The position numbers and the translations under genes were made by a program. Below the pieces are notes generated by a model. The model was given only the letters and a program-made list of their open reading frames with translations. It was not told the origin of the DNA and did no database searches. Shown here in pieces: positions 44,846 through 55,535 of a stretch of 64,000 nucleotides of DNA (positions are counted from its first letter, which is position 1; every line of letters starts with the position of its first letter). The stretch is taken from positions 29,227 to 93,226 of the forward strand of contig PMWW01000186.1 in NCBI GenBank assembly GCA_003165795.1, in the 5' to 3' direction. This DNA is from Acidobacteriaceae bacterium (GTDB taxonomy: Bacteria > Acidobacteriota > Terriglobia > Terriglobales > Acidobacteriaceae).

Positions 44846-44949
44846 TGCTTAATCCTCAAGGTCCTTCTCAGTAGCCACAAGTGTACGTCCTGAACGACAA
44901 ATCGGGTTAGCTGGCGTAAACAAGCCGTGTCGTAACTTTCACTGCCGGT

Positions 44950-46383
44950 TTAGTACGCTCCCCTGCCGGAGAGAACGATGGGTATCGTGCGCAGGAAAAT
45001 CTTGGTGTCGAGCCATAGCGACCAGTTGTCGATGTACTTGAGGTCGAGCTGCATCCAGCGGTTGAAGTCCACGTGGTTGCGGCCTTCTAATACCCAGGTG
45101 CAGGTGAGCCCGGGGCGCATACGCAGCCGCCGCCGCTGCCAGTCTTCGTATTGCTCCACTTCCTCGGGAACTGCGGGGCGCGGACCGACGAACGACATTT
45201 CTCCGCAGAAGACGTTCCAGAGCTGCGGCAGTTCGTCGAGGCTGAAGCGGCGCAGCCAGCGTCCGACGGTTGTGATCCGTGGGTCGTCGCTGATCTTGAA
45301 TACCGGGCCATCTAGCTCGTTGAGCTGATGAAGTTCGGCGCGCATCTGCTCGGCGTTGTTAATCATGGAGCGAAACTTGAAGAGCATGAAGCGCCGGCCG
45401 CCCAGACCACAGCGTGTCTGACGAAAGAGCACCGGCCCAGGCGAGGCAACGCGAATCATGGCTGCGATGCACAGCAACAAGGGCGAAAGCACGGCCAGCG
45501 AGACAACCGAAAGCGCCACGTCGAAGATTCGCTTGAAGAAGAGGCGCAACTCGCTGTCGGGTGCGCTCGACAGGCTGAGCAGCTGGACCTCGCGGAAATT
45601 TTCCAAATAAACCCGCGAATAGGCGGCGGGCAGAAACTCCAACTGCACTCGGGTGCGGATTCCGAGGTCGGCGCAGTGTTGCATCACCGGCTCCAAGCGG
45701 GCCAACTCCTGCAGGTCCACGGCAAAGACAATCTCGTCCACCACATGGTTCTGCAGAATGCTGCCTACGGAACTGAGGGGGAAGACTTCATACCCGCCAA
45801 GATTGGGAGTAGGCGAATCGCCGGAGTCGGGATCGACGAAGCCGACTAGCCGAAGTCCCATGCCGCGGCTTTCTTCGATGAGAGTCGCCATCTCTCGCGC
45901 GCGCGGCCCGCAACCGATGATCAGCAGGTAGTGATAGCGGCCCAGGCGCTCGCGCATCCAGGAGACGCCGGAGTAGGAAGCGGCGCGCCCCAGCAGAAGC
46001 AGCACAAAATCCGACACGCCGATCAGCAAGACATAGGTCCGGCTTACATCCACGCGGCGGAAAAGATACAAGCCGGCATAGATCACAACCAGCACCATGG
46101 CAAGCTGGCTGACAATGTTCAGGATGAGCTGAATGGGATTGCTGAGCTCGATGTCGCGATAGAAAGTGGAAAAATATCCCACCGCCGCCCACACCACCAG
46201 AAACGCGAGCAGCAGCGGGAGATAGTGACCGAAAGGATAAATTCCCGGCAGATGAGCGCTGAAGAACTCGAACCGGACCAACTGGCTGCGCAGTAGATAG
46301 GCAACGACGAAGGCGACGCAGGTCACCCCCAGGTCGTGCAGCAGCGTAATCGTACTAAGTAGCTTGGAACGTCGATCGAACAC
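44950..46383 (-). CDS. Undecaprenyl-phosphate sugar phosphotransferase (WbaP/WcaJ-like)
   Basis: This 477-residue enzyme transfers a sugar-1-phosphate from a nucleotide sugar to undecaprenyl phosphate, starting a glycan repeat unit. The N-terminal 120 residues contain four to five membrane helices; a NAD-like domain follows (LLIIGCGPRAREMATLIEE at 152-170). The C-terminal catalytic domain starts near 283 (FKRIFDVALSVVSLAVLSPLL) and includes VLFRQTRCGLGGRRFMLFKFRSM and DELPQLWNVFCGEMSFVGPRPAVPEE. Confidence 0.92.
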   Translation of the reverse strand: MFDRRSKLLSTITLLHDLGVTCVAFVVAYLLRSQLVRFEFFSAHLPGIYPFGHYLPLLLAFLVVWAAVGYFSTFYRDIELSNPIQLILNIVSQLAMVLVVIYAGLYLFRRVDVSRTYVLLIGVSDFVLLLLGRAASYSGVSWMRERLGRYHYLLIIGCGPRAREMATLIEESRGMGLRLVGFVDPDSGDSPTPNLGGYEVFPLSSVGSILQNHVVDEIVFAVDLQELARLEPVMQHCADLGIRTRVQLEFLPAAYSRVYLENFREVQLLSLSSAPDSELRLFFKRIFDVALSVVSLAVLSPLLLCIAAMIRVASPGPVLFRQTRCGLGGRRFMLFKFRSMINNAEQMRAELHQLNELDGPVFKISDDPRITTVGRWLRRFSLDELPQLWNVFCGEMSFVGPRPAVPEEVEQYEDWQRRRLRMRPGLTCTWVLEGRNHVDFNRWMQLDLKYIDNWSLWLDTKIFLRTIPIVLSGRGAY

Positions 46384-46623
46384 AATAACTGTTGTTCTCT
46401 ACCGTTGGATGCAATGAACAATCCAATCCAGCGGTTTCGCCAGCTGTGGACGTCGGCGAAGAAAGGCGCAGGAACGGAGACGGCCCTAGCGTCGGAATGC
46501 GCTCTTCTACAGTAACTGTAGCAGGGATTCTCGCCGTAATGCCAGTAGTGTAGGCTAGATTGGTACCGCTGCAGCGGCGCTCCACGCATAGAACGTTTGC
46601 TGTCCAAAGCCATACTGCCATTA

Positions 46624-48159
46624 ATGAACTCTGATCGACCAACCACCTCGACTGCTACATTTCCAGTCGCTGTACCCGGCGGGAGTGGACCGCAGCCGAC
46701 ACGGGTCGGACATTTTCTCGACGGCGCGATTTTCCTCTGCTTCGCCGGGTTCGTTATCTTGTTGCCGCACTCCATCAAAGGAGCGCAGCACGCGTGGCAA
46801 ATTGCTTTGGTGCTTTGGCTGGTGAAGCTGGCGATGGGACGGCGGCGCCCATACCCGCAACCGCTGTCGGCACCACTGCTGGCCTACGTCACGCTGAGCG
46901 GTATTTCCACCGCGTTGAGCCCGGACCCGAACCTGAGCTGGGACCGCATGAAGATTGTGTGCCTGGTGCTGGTGGGCATCGTGTTCGCGCAAAACCTGCG
47001 GCGACTGAAGCAGGTGCGCACGTTGCTGTTCCTGCTTATCCTGTCCGGCCTAGCGGCCGCCGGCTTTACCGCCTGGCAATACACCTACGGGATAGGAGTG
47101 CGAGTTGCTTACATTTTGCCGGTCGGGCCACTGTACCAGGCGCATATTTTTCACGATGACATCATCCAGAGCATCAACGGCCACGCGGTGCATACTCCGG
47201 CGGAACTGAACCGAATTGTCACTGAGAGTCCGCCGGGCAAGTGGCTTCGCATTAACTATGTTCGCGGCTATCCGTTCCACAAAAAGGAAACGTTGGTGAC
47301 GCGCGAGCAGATCATGGGGAGCGGTTTCGGCACGCAATCGCTACAGTTCGCCCGCGGCAGGCCATTCAAAGCGCAGGGCACGTTGGGCCATTACGTAGTT
47401 TTCGCCGAGATGCTGATGCAGATCGGCTGCATGACTTGGGCGATGCTGTTGAGTACGTCTCCGCGCAAGAAAGGATGGCAACTGCTGTTTGCTGGGACCT
47501 TCCTGGCCTTGACGGCGGCGCTGTTTCTGACAGAAACTCGCGCGGCGCTTGCCGGGCTGGCGATCGGCTGCTTTGTCGCCGTGGTGATTCTTACCGGAAA
47601 GCGGTTGCGGATCTGGGCCTGCGTCGTCCTGCTGGTACTGGTGATCGCCGCGACCGCCTGGATCCATCACACGCGCGGGCCACTGGGGCTGAGTGCTCGC
47701 GATCCGGGAACCCAATTTCGTACCATGATGTGGGAAGACGGGCTTCGCCTGATTGGGCAGCACCCGTGGTTTGGCGTGGGCATGGAGACCATTCGCAATC
47801 ACTGGACGGAGTGGAATATCCGGGCCTACACGTTTTTCCATGACGAGAGCCATTTCCACTCCGACATGATGCAGATCGCGGTGGAGCGCGGCTTGCCGGC
47901 GCTGGCTGCATGGCTGTGGTTCGTGATTGCCTATTTGATTTTTCTCTTGCGACTGATTCGCAAGACTCGCCAGCGCAGCCGCTTCGCCACCGGTGTGGTC
48001 GCCGGCGTGCTGGCCAGCTTCGTCGCCTTCCAAACCACGGCCCTGGTGCACTATGACCTGGGAATAGAATCGGTGGCGATGATTTTGTTCTTCTATTTTG
48101 GATTGGCCATGGCGATTGATCGCATGGTACAAGATCCCGCGGCGATCGATGTACAGTAA
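46624..48159 (+). CDS. O-antigen ligase-family membrane protein with PDZ-like insert
   Basis: The 511-residue protein has about ten membrane helices. The Wzy/WaaL ligase signature is in the C-terminal half: ALFLTETRAALAGLAIG, MWEDGLRLIGQHPWFGVGMETIR and the loop with DESHFHSDMMQIAVERGL. Between helices, residues about 159-229 form a PDZ-like domain (AYILPVGPLYQAHIFHDDII, then QSINGHAVHTPAELNRIV). Members attach or polymerise glycans on the periplasmic side. The ATG at 46624 is preferred over 46597 because the longer form has no extra signature. The GT39 gene follows 9 bases on. Confidence 0.85.
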   Translation: MNSDRPTTSTATFPVAVPGGSGPQPTRVGHFLDGAIFLCFAGFVILLPHSIKGAQHAWQIALVLWLVKLAMGRRRPYPQPLSAPLLAYVTLSGISTALSPDPNLSWDRMKIVCLVLVGIVFAQNLRRLKQVRTLLFLLILSGLAAAGFTAWQYTYGIGVRVAYILPVGPLYQAHIFHDDIIQSINGHAVHTPAELNRIVTESPPGKWLRINYVRGYPFHKKETLVTREQIMGSGFGTQSLQFARGRPFKAQGTLGHYVVFAEMLMQIGCMTWAMLLSTSPRKKGWQLLFAGTFLALTAALFLTETRAALAGLAIGCFVAVVILTGKRLRIWACVVLLVLVIAATAWIHHTRGPLGLSARDPGTQFRTMMWEDGLRLIGQHPWFGVGMETIRNHWTEWNIRAYTFFHDESHFHSDMMQIAVERGLPALAAWLWFVIAYLIFLLRLIRKTRQRSRFATGVVAGVLASFVAFQTTALVHYDLGIESVAMILFFYFGLAMAIDRMVQDPAAIDVQ

Positions 48160-48168
48160 GAAGCCAGC

Positions 48169-49881
48169 GTGAATGCAACCACTGCGATCCCGTCGAACCG
48201 CATAAACGATTTGGCCGGCCGAAGCGCGCGGCCGAAGTGGTGGATTCCTGCCCTCCTGCTGACGCTGTTTGCGCTGCAATCGTTGTGGTTCATTCAAACG
48301 CAGTCGCTTACTTACGATGAGCCGGGACACATCATCGCCGGCCTGCAGGCCTGGCAGCAAGGCCGGTTCGAGATGTGGACCGACCATCCGCCGCTGGGCC
48401 GCTTCTGGCTGATGCTACCGATAGCACGCGCTAAGGTTGCGATTACGTCGGAACCGCTGGCGCGCGGCTATCACGTGAGCGCCATGCAGCCGGGGCCGGA
48501 GTGGCTGGCGTGGCACACGCGTCCCATGAATACTTTGCTGGGCATCGCCCTCGGAATCACGTTGTGGTTCGCGAGCCGCCGCTTGTTCTCCGAAGGCGCA
48601 GCTAATGTCGCGCTCGCGCTGTTCGCCTTCACGCCGTCGCTGATCGCACACTTTTCGGTGACGACCACTGACGGCATCGGCGCGCTATTTGTTTTTCTTA
48701 CTGCTTGCCAAGTGGTGTTGTGGCGGAGAAATCCAAGTCGTGGACAGACTGTGCTGATGGGGCTGGTGTTGGGCGGATTGCTGCTGGCAAAGCTCTACAC
48801 GCCGCCCGAGATGCTGCTGGCGTTGATCCTGATGCTGGTGCTGCGACGCGACGGCAGCTTGAGCTTAGCCAAGCTGCGCGACTGGAACTCCGCCCCGCCC
48901 CGTGCAAAATCGGCACGGTCCGGGGTCCACTGGAAACCGGCTCTGGCCGCGCTGGGCATCGCACTGCTGACGTGGTGGGCAGGATATCTGTTTCACGTTT
49001 CACATCTGAAGGTCGGCGATGGGCAGGTTGTCGCGACGTTTCCCAACCGCGCGACCAAGACGTGGGCGACGAAGTCGAAAGCGCAGCTAAACCTGCTGTT
49101 GCCTGGGGGCGAATACATCGAGGGATTCCGCGAAGTCGCGCTCAGCAACCGGCGCGGACGCGCGGCGTGGTTTCTAGGGAAAATTTATCCCAAGGGCGGC
49201 ATCAAGGCTTACTATCCGGTCGCCATCGCGCTGAAGTGGCCGGCGATTTTGCTGGCCCTCTTCTTTGCCAGCCTGCTACTCGGGGTCCGTAAGACATGTC
49301 GTGCTCCGGGCGATCTGTTGATTACCTGTTTGTTCGGACTGGTGTTTCTCGCATTTGTCTTGCAGTCACGATTTGCCATCGGCGAGCGCCACATCCTGCC
49401 GCTGTATCCCTTCGCACTGTTGATAGCGGGTGGCATCTGGGAGCACGCTCGCAAACATCGCCTCGGCATGGCGGTGGTGATACTGGCGCTTTGTTTGAAT
49501 GCCGCTGACGCGTTGCGCTATGCGCCGGACTACCTGGCTTACTTCAACGTATTTGTGAAGCCGGAGAACAGCTGGCGGCTGCTCACCGACAGCAATCTTG
49601 ATTGGGGACAAGGCCTGCTGGCACTGCGCAACTATGAACAGCAGCATCCGGGCGAAACTCTGCACCTCGCCTACTTCGGATCGGTTGATCCCACATTGTA
49701 TGGGGTGCGTGCGGTGCCACTCCCGCCTGGCCAGACAGTCGATGGCAAGGTTGTCGCCGGTGCGAGTTGTCTGTCAGGACAAGTGCTGGATGACAGCAAC
49801 GGCTATCGCTGGCTGTGGCCCTATCAGCCGCGACAGGTACTGGACCATGCCATGTGGATGTTCGATACGGGAGCCAAGTGA
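48169..49881 (+). CDS. GT39-type (PMT-like) membrane glycosyltransferase
   Basis: This 570-residue integral membrane protein has ten or more helices and the GT39/ArnT-type first loop TYDEPGHIIAGLQAWQQGRFEMWTDHPPLGRFW, in which the Asp-Glu pair is catalytic. The end has DSNLDWGQGLLALRNYEQQH, a second family mark. It takes a sugar from a polyprenyl-phosphate donor. The GTG start at 48169 lies nine bases after the ligase stop, so the two genes are one unit. It is followed by a family A element. Confidence 0.88.
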   Translation: MNATTAIPSNRINDLAGRSARPKWWIPALLLTLFALQSLWFIQTQSLTYDEPGHIIAGLQAWQQGRFEMWTDHPPLGRFWLMLPIARAKVAITSEPLARGYHVSAMQPGPEWLAWHTRPMNTLLGIALGITLWFASRRLFSEGAANVALALFAFTPSLIAHFSVTTTDGIGALFVFLTACQVVLWRRNPSRGQTVLMGLVLGGLLLAKLYTPPEMLLALILMLVLRRDGSLSLAKLRDWNSAPPRAKSARSGVHWKPALAALGIALLTWWAGYLFHVSHLKVGDGQVVATFPNRATKTWATKSKAQLNLLLPGGEYIEGFREVALSNRRGRAAWFLGKIYPKGGIKAYYPVAIALKWPAILLALFFASLLLGVRKTCRAPGDLLITCLFGLVFLAFVLQSRFAIGERHILPLYPFALLIAGGIWEHARKHRLGMAVVILALCLNAADALRYAPDYLAYFNVFVKPENSWRLLTDSNLDWGQGLLALRNYEQQHPGETLHLAYFGSVDPTLYGVRAVPLPPGQTVDGKVVAGASCLSGQVLDDSNGYRWLWPYQPRQVLDHAMWMFDTGAK

Positions 49882-49914
49882 CAGCTAGACCGGCTTCAGA
49901 GTTGTTCGAGACCA

Positions 49915-50056
49915 GGTAGAGCCAGCCTTCAGGCTGGCGCCCAAGATCGACCCCCATCTTAAAGCTGGAGTTGCCACGGTCATTGCATGACCACCGTGGC
50001 AACTCCAGCAAGGTATTTTTTCGCGACGAACGCGGCGCTGAAGCGCCGCTCTACCC
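49915..50056. repeat. Family A paired-hairpin element
   Basis: Ends are GGTAGAGC with stem GCCAGCC/GGCTGGC, and GCGGCGC/GCGCCGC followed by TCTACCC. The centre has 17-bp arms (49964-49980, 49993-50009) around a 12-nt loop that contains GGTCAT/ATGACC. TTCAGAGTTG lies 20 bases outside the left end, as at 13905. Confidence 0.7.
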
Positions 50057-50121
50057 GCACTCGCCGGACTAAAATTCCTCCCGGGTCGCGCATCAACCCG
50101 ACGGTCAGCCGGGCCTCAGCT

Positions 50122-51039
50122 TTACTTCCCTGCCCCAATGGCGTTCCACTGAAACTGAATGACCTCGCCGAAGTGGGCCATGACAAATTGCGCACTGTGT
50201 CCGCCGGGATAGATATGGAACTCGTGCGGAATGCCGCGCGAGGTCAGCAGCTTATCCAACACCTGCGCGCCCTGCTCGAAGCCGAAGTCGTCGTTGTTGC
50301 CCACATCGAAATAAATCTTCAGGCGCTTGAGACTGGCGGCACTGTCGGTGCGCGCGAAGGAGAAGACATTGTTGCGATCGAAGTAAGCGGGCGAACCGAA
50401 GACCTCGCCCAGCAGCGCACCGGGAGAGCCAGGCGCGCCCGAGCTCATGTCCTTGGGTAGCCCGGGCATGAGCGCCGGCATCTGCGCGCTGACTGCGGCA
50501 AACTGATTGGGAAATTTGAAAGTCAGCCGCAGCGCTCCATAGCCGCCCATGGAAATGCCGGTGATGCCGCGGCTGGAAGGTGTCCCTTGCGCGCGATATT
50601 TCTTTTCCATCTGCGGCATGAACTCTTTCAGCAAGAAGTCCTCGTAGCGCAGCTTGCCGTCTTCCGAGTTGAGGTAAAAGCTGTGACCGCCGCTGGGGGC
50701 CAGGATCACGAAGTCGCCGATCTTGCCCTGACGGCGCAGCTCCGAAACCACGTCCCATCCACCGAAGTTGAGCAGAGACTGCTCGTTGTCGCCCAGACCG
50801 TGCAGGAAATAGAGCACCGGATAGCGGCGCGTCTTGTCGTCGTCGAAGCCGGGCGGCAGAAACGCACAGTATCGAACCGGGCGCTTCAGAATTTCTGACT
50901 TGATGAGCGAACACTCGGCGCGGCCCTGCGCGTGAAGCAGCGGAGCAACGCAGAGAGCGATCAGCAGAATCGCTAAACGAGTAAGAAGACCAGTTTGTTT
51001 CGACTTCAGGCCTGAGTTCCGAAGGATTACCAATTTCAT
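50122..51039 (-). CDS. Exported alpha/beta-hydrolase esterase (PF00756 type)
   Basis: The 305 residues begin with a signal segment (LTRLAILLIALCVAPLLHA). The hydrolase core has PVLYFLHGLGDNEQSLL (oxyanion region), nucleophile Ser in GITGISMGGYGALR near residue 166, and Asp/His candidates in YFDVGNNDDFGFEQG and HIYPGGHSAQFV. Substrate unknown; feruloyl, acetyl or trehalose-type esters are possible. Its ATG shares the ATGA with the stop of the RES gene, so translation may be coupled to the toxin gene. Confidence 0.8.
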   Translation of the reverse strand: MKLVILRNSGLKSKQTGLLTRLAILLIALCVAPLLHAQGRAECSLIKSEILKRPVRYCAFLPPGFDDDKTRRYPVLYFLHGLGDNEQSLLNFGGWDVVSELRRQGKIGDFVILAPSGGHSFYLNSEDGKLRYEDFLLKEFMPQMEKKYRAQGTPSSRGITGISMGGYGALRLTFKFPNQFAAVSAQMPALMPGLPKDMSSGAPGSPGALLGEVFGSPAYFDRNNVFSFARTDSAASLKRLKIYFDVGNNDDFGFEQGAQVLDKLLTSRGIPHEFHIYPGGHSAQFVMAHFGEVIQFQWNAIGAGK

Positions 51040-51476
51040 TTCTTGATTCTCGGGTCAAAAGGATACTTCACACTGGATTTGATGCGCAGCCGCGCGGCGT
51101 CGGGATGAAGCGGGTTAAGCATGACGTTGAAGGTGGCAGGAACGAGCGCGCTAGGCATACGCAACAAACCGGACCGCCGTTCGCGAAGCCACGTCGTTCC
51201 CAGCCCGCGAGTGACCTCAAGACGCTTAGTCCAGTCCGCCGGAAGAGTGCTCGCGTCCAGATGTTCCAGCGAAACCCGAGCGTCCACTTCCACGCCAAGC
51301 AACGTGTAATGCGGAGGAACGTCGTTGGCACTGGTGTGGGCGCAGGCTTCCAGTAAAGCTCCCGCCGGCGTTTCCGCCAGGTAGACAACCGGCAAGCCGC
51401 GTTCATGCCAGCGACCAGGAGCGCGCAATCCGCCCGCGCCCGCCAAGTCTCGATGCCGGCTGACGCGCCACAGCAT
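51036..51476 (-). CDS. RES-domain toxin (NAD+-degrading type)
   Basis: The protein (146 residues from ATG 51476) contains the RES core: WRVSRHRDLAGAGGLRAPGRWHERGLPVVYLAETPAGALLEACAH, which holds the Arg-Glu-Ser-type catalytic residues, and a C-terminal RRSGLLRMPSALVPATFNVMLNP. Members cut NAD+ by phosphorolysis. It starts just after the Xre antitoxin stop codon; TTG at 51482 is the alternative start. It then runs into the esterase gene by an ATGA overlap. Confidence 0.85.
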   Translation of the reverse strand: MLWRVSRHRDLAGAGGLRAPGRWHERGLPVVYLAETPAGALLEACAHTSANDVPPHYTLLGVEVDARVSLEHLDASTLPADWTKRLEVTRGLGTTWLRERRSGLLRMPSALVPATFNVMLNPLHPDAARLRIKSSVKYPFDPRIKK

Positions 51477-51478
51477 CG

Positions 51479-51898
51479 TCAAACAAACATACCTTCATCG
51501 ATCTGGACAAGCAGCTCTTCGACCATACGGCTGCCGGTGTCGGTCTTCAGCGTTTCCAACGGAGCGCGACCGCGGAGGCGAGGATGCGGTCGCCGGAGCC
51601 ACGCCAGCGCCCGTTCGCGCGATCCGTATACCGATTTTGCCTGCGACAGGAGACGAGCGACACGCAAGACGCGATCGGACTCCGCCACCGTTAGCTTCTC
51701 GCGGCGCGACCGGCGGTGTTGCAGCGTGCGCAACGGGACCACCAGAGCGTCGATCTCCGGCCGGGTGATACCCAGCGCTACCAGGCGGTTGATGGCGGAG
51801 GTGGGGAGCTGCTGCTCAACCATCTCCAGCATTTGCTGGTCCGTCTTCGGAACAGGAACGCCCAGCCATTCGCCTATCTGCTGATGGAGAACTGACAT
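51479..51898 (-). CDS. Xre/MbcA/ParS-type antitoxin
   Basis: This 139-residue protein is the partner of the RES toxin. It has an N-terminal helical part (QQIGEWLGVPVPKTDQQ), a segment GITRPEIDALVVPLRTLQHRRSRREKL typical of the group, and a C-terminal toxin-binding domain (DUF2384-like) AESDRVLRVARLLSQAKSVYGSRERALAWLRRPHPRLRGRAPLE. ATG at 51898 is preferred over 51937, which begins with unrelated residues. The unit is antitoxin, toxin, esterase. Confidence 0.85.
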   Translation of the reverse strand: MSVLHQQIGEWLGVPVPKTDQQMLEMVEQQLPTSAINRLVALGITRPEIDALVVPLRTLQHRRSRREKLTVAESDRVLRVARLLSQAKSVYGSRERALAWLRRPHPRLRGRAPLETLKTDTGSRMVEELLVQIDEGMFV

Positions 51899-51964
51899 GA
51901 TTACCTCATCTACATTATGCCATAGACTTGATGGCAAATTGTAGCCATTCGATGCGCCCAGCTC

Positions 51965-53343
51965 TTATTCGTATTTCAGGGTCTGCACCGGGTCCAAACG
52001 CGCGGCGCGGCTGGCGGGATACAGGCCAGCCAACAAGCTGACCACGATGGAGAAAGCGATGGCAGCGCCGATCAGCCAAGGAGGCAGAATCCACACCGCC
52101 TCCGACGGAAGCTGATGGCGATGCAAATAGACCGAGGTCCCGACATTAATCGCCTTGCCGATGGCGAAGCCCAGCGCGATGCCGAGCACGCCGCCGAAGA
52201 AGCCCATGGCTCCGGCTTCGGCGAAGAACAGCCGCTTCACGTCGCGATCGCTAGCGCCGATGGCTTTCATTATGCCAATTTCGCGGCGCCGCTCCAGCAC
52301 CGCCATCACCAGGGTGTTGACGATGGCCAGCGTGGCCACGGCCAGCGCCAGCGATCCGAAGATGCCGAGAAAGAGATCGAGCACGGTAAAGAAGCGGCGC
52401 AGGCTCTTAGTGGCGTCGAGCACGGAAAATGTACGGAAGCCCATCTTGCTGATCGCGTCCTGCACCTGCGCGACCTTGCCCGGATCTTTAACTCGCACGG
52501 TGAGCGTCATGTACGTTTTGCCACCGCCGCGCAGCGAGCTGCGCATATCGGTAAAGTCCGACATGTTCAGCTTCTCGGTCAAATCGACGGGCAGAAAAAT
52601 GCGGCCGCGCGAGACCGTCCTCATGCCGCCGTAGGGCTCTTCGTCAATGATGCCGACCACCTTCAACAATTGCGACTTACGTACGACGGAGAAGCCGTAG
52701 TTGTCGTCGCTTTTCGAGCTGCCGCTCGTCTGTGCGGCCGGAATTTGCGGCCGCCCCGAGCTGTCGGCATCGGCGGCCAGCGACTGATGCTCGCCGTAGC
52801 GCAACGCAACTTCCCTGCCAATCAGCTCCTTCGGATTCTTGGGATCGAGCTCCTTGGCGAAATCATTCAGCAGGATGACTTCGCCGGCATCGGAGCCAGA
52901 GAAGAACTTGCCTTGCAGATTATCGAATGCCTCGTTCTCGCGCGCCGACATGGGCAGGCCGGTAACGAACCCGAAATGAGTTTGGCCGTCATACACGATC
53001 TGGCCCATCACCCGGACCTCGGGTTCGACCTCGGTGACGTACTCCAGGTGCGCCATCTTGTCGCGCGATGACTCGTCGAGCACGGGAGCGTTTTCCGGAT
53101 GCTGGTCCTTCCGGTCTTCTTCGCGATCGAAGCCGCGGAAATCCTGCTTCGAAGTAACGAAGACGGTGTCGAACATTCCCGAGCCTGCCAGTCGGCGCGT
53201 GGCCAGCTGTTGCAGTCCCACACCGAGGGACAACATGGCGACCAGCGACGCGACGCCGACCGCGATGCCCACCGTCGTCAATCCATTGCGCAACTTGGAT
53301 TGCCGCAGGTTGCGAACGGCCAGCTCGAAAAGGTCATAGCCCT

Positions 53344-53347
<4 letters not shown>
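51965..53347 (-). CDS. MacB/LolC-like ABC transporter permease
   Basis: The 460-residue inner-membrane protein has an N-terminal helix (LTTVGIAVGVASLVAMLSLGVGLQQL), a large periplasmic domain at about 45-320 and three C-terminal helices with the FtsX-domain motif VMAVLERRREIGIMKAIGASDRDV. MacB-type proteins push substrates through the periplasm instead of crossing the membrane themselves. The ATPase gene overlaps by 4 bases. Substrate unknown. Confidence 0.88.
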
Positions 53348-54084
<737 letters not shown>

Positions 54085-54174
54085 GATTGTGCCGGGCGCA
54101 CTTGCCCTACATCGGACATACGAAAATAGAAACCCGTCAGCTCACAGAAAGGTGTAACGATTTGTAAAGGTGAC

Positions 54175-54284
54175 AGTAGAGCCGACCTTCAGGTCAGCGT
54201 CACGCGCCTATTCACGTTAAGCTGAATCTGGGATTCAGCTTTTCCTGGTCACGCAGGAACGCGGCGCTAAAGCGCCGCTCTACC
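54175..54284. repeat. Family A paired-hairpin element (short)
   Basis: Ends are AGTAGAGC with stem GCCGACC/GGTCAGC (one mismatch), and GCGGCGC/GCGCCGC followed by TCTACC. The central hairpin is AAGCTGAATC/GATTCAGCTT around TGG (54219-54241). Confidence 0.65.
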
Positions 54285-54285
54285 T

Positions 54286-55479
54286 TTACCGTTCGACGGC
54301 CAAGCCCACGGCATTGCCGCCGCCGAGACAAAGGGCGGCGATTCCCTTGTGTACGTCGCGACGAATCATCTCGTAGAGAAGGGTGGTCAAAATGCGCGCG
54401 CCGCTGGCGCCGATGGGATGTCCGAGCGCGACCGCGCCACCGTTCACGTTGACCCGGTTGAGATCGAGTCCGAGCTCGCGGGTTACGCCAAGCGCGGCAA
54501 CAGAAAACGCCTCGTTAATTTCGTAAAGGTCCACGTCCTGGTTCTTCCATCCCGTCTTCTGCCAGAGCCGGCGAACGGTTTCGACCGGCGCCATCATCAC
54601 CCACGCGGGAGCGATGCCGCTGCCGGCCTGGGCGACAATGCGCGCCAGCGGCCTCAGCCCAAGGTCTTTTGCCTTAGCGGCCGACATGAGCACCAGGGCC
54701 GAGGCACCGTCGTTGACGCCGGGCGCGTTGCCGGCGGTCACGGTGCCATCCTTCTTGAAGGCCGGCTTCAGGCCGCGTAAGGCTTCGATGGTGGAGTCCT
54801 CGCGGGGCGACTCATCTTTGGTGAAGAACACTGGAGGCGCACCCCTCTTTTTCGCCGGCAGCTCGACGGGCACGATCTGGTCTTTGAAGCGACATTCTTT
54901 GATCGCGCTCACGGCCTTGCGATGCGAGTTTAGGGCGTACTCGTCCTGCTCCTCGCGCGCGATGCAATACTTGCCGGCAACATTCTCGGCGGTGTTGCCC
55001 ATGTGGTAATCGTTGTAAACATCCCACAAGCCGTCATGCACCATGGAATCGACGACCTTTTGATCGCCCAAGCGGAAACCTTTGCGCGCATTCTGCAGCA
55101 GATAAGGCGCGTTGCTCATGCTCTCCATGCCGCCGGCGAGCACGATTTGCGCGTTGCCGGTCTGGATGGCCTGCTGGCCGAGCGCAACCGCTTTCAGTCC
55201 CGAACCGCAAACCTTGTTGATGGTCATGGCGCTGACACTGTCGGAAAGCCCGCCGCCGAGAGCGGCCTGGCGCGCGGGATTCTGGCCCAGTCCGGCGGAA
55301 ACAACGTTGCCCATGATGCATTCGTCAACGAGGTTAGGATCGATGCCGGCGCGCTTGACTGCCTCGCGGACGACGATAGCGCCCAATTGCGGCGCGGTGA
55401 AATCGGAAAGCGAACCCTGAAACTTCCCGATCGGGGTGCGTACCGCGGATACGATGACAACGTCTTCCAACCCAGTCAT
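54286..55479 (-). CDS. Acetyl-CoA acetyltransferase (thiolase)
   Basis: The 397-residue enzyme joins or splits acyl-CoA units. It has the nucleophile Cys in [15 protein letters not shown] near residue 88, [13 protein letters not shown] near 112, [21 protein letters not shown] with catalytic His near 353, and the second Cys in [16 protein letters not shown] near 383. It begins [28 protein letters not shown] ten bases before ATG 55479 supports this start over 55572. It stands alone. Confidence 0.92.
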   Translation of the reverse strand: MTGLEDVVIVSAVRTPIGKFQGSLSDFTAPQLGAIVVREAVKRAGIDPNLVDECIMGNVVSAGLGQNPARQAALGGGLSDSVSAMTINKVCGSGLKAVALGQQAIQTGNAQIVLAGGMESMSNAPYLLQNARKGFRLGDQKVVDSMVHDGLWDVYNDYHMGNTAENVAGKYCIAREEQDEYALNSHRKAVSAIKECRFKDQIVPVELPAKKRGAPPVFFTKDESPREDSTIEALRGLKPAFKKDGTVTAGNAPGVNDGASALVLMSAAKAKDLGLRPLARIVAQAGSGIAPAWVMMAPVETVRRLWQKTGWKNQDVDLYEINEAFSVAALGVTRELGLDLNRVNVNGGAVALGHPIGASGARILTTLLYEMIRRDVHKGIAALCLGGGNAVGLAVER

Positions 55480-55535
55480 GAATGCTTGAGCTCCTGCGAT
55501 GAAATGATCAACGAACATTATAAGATGGAGCTGCC

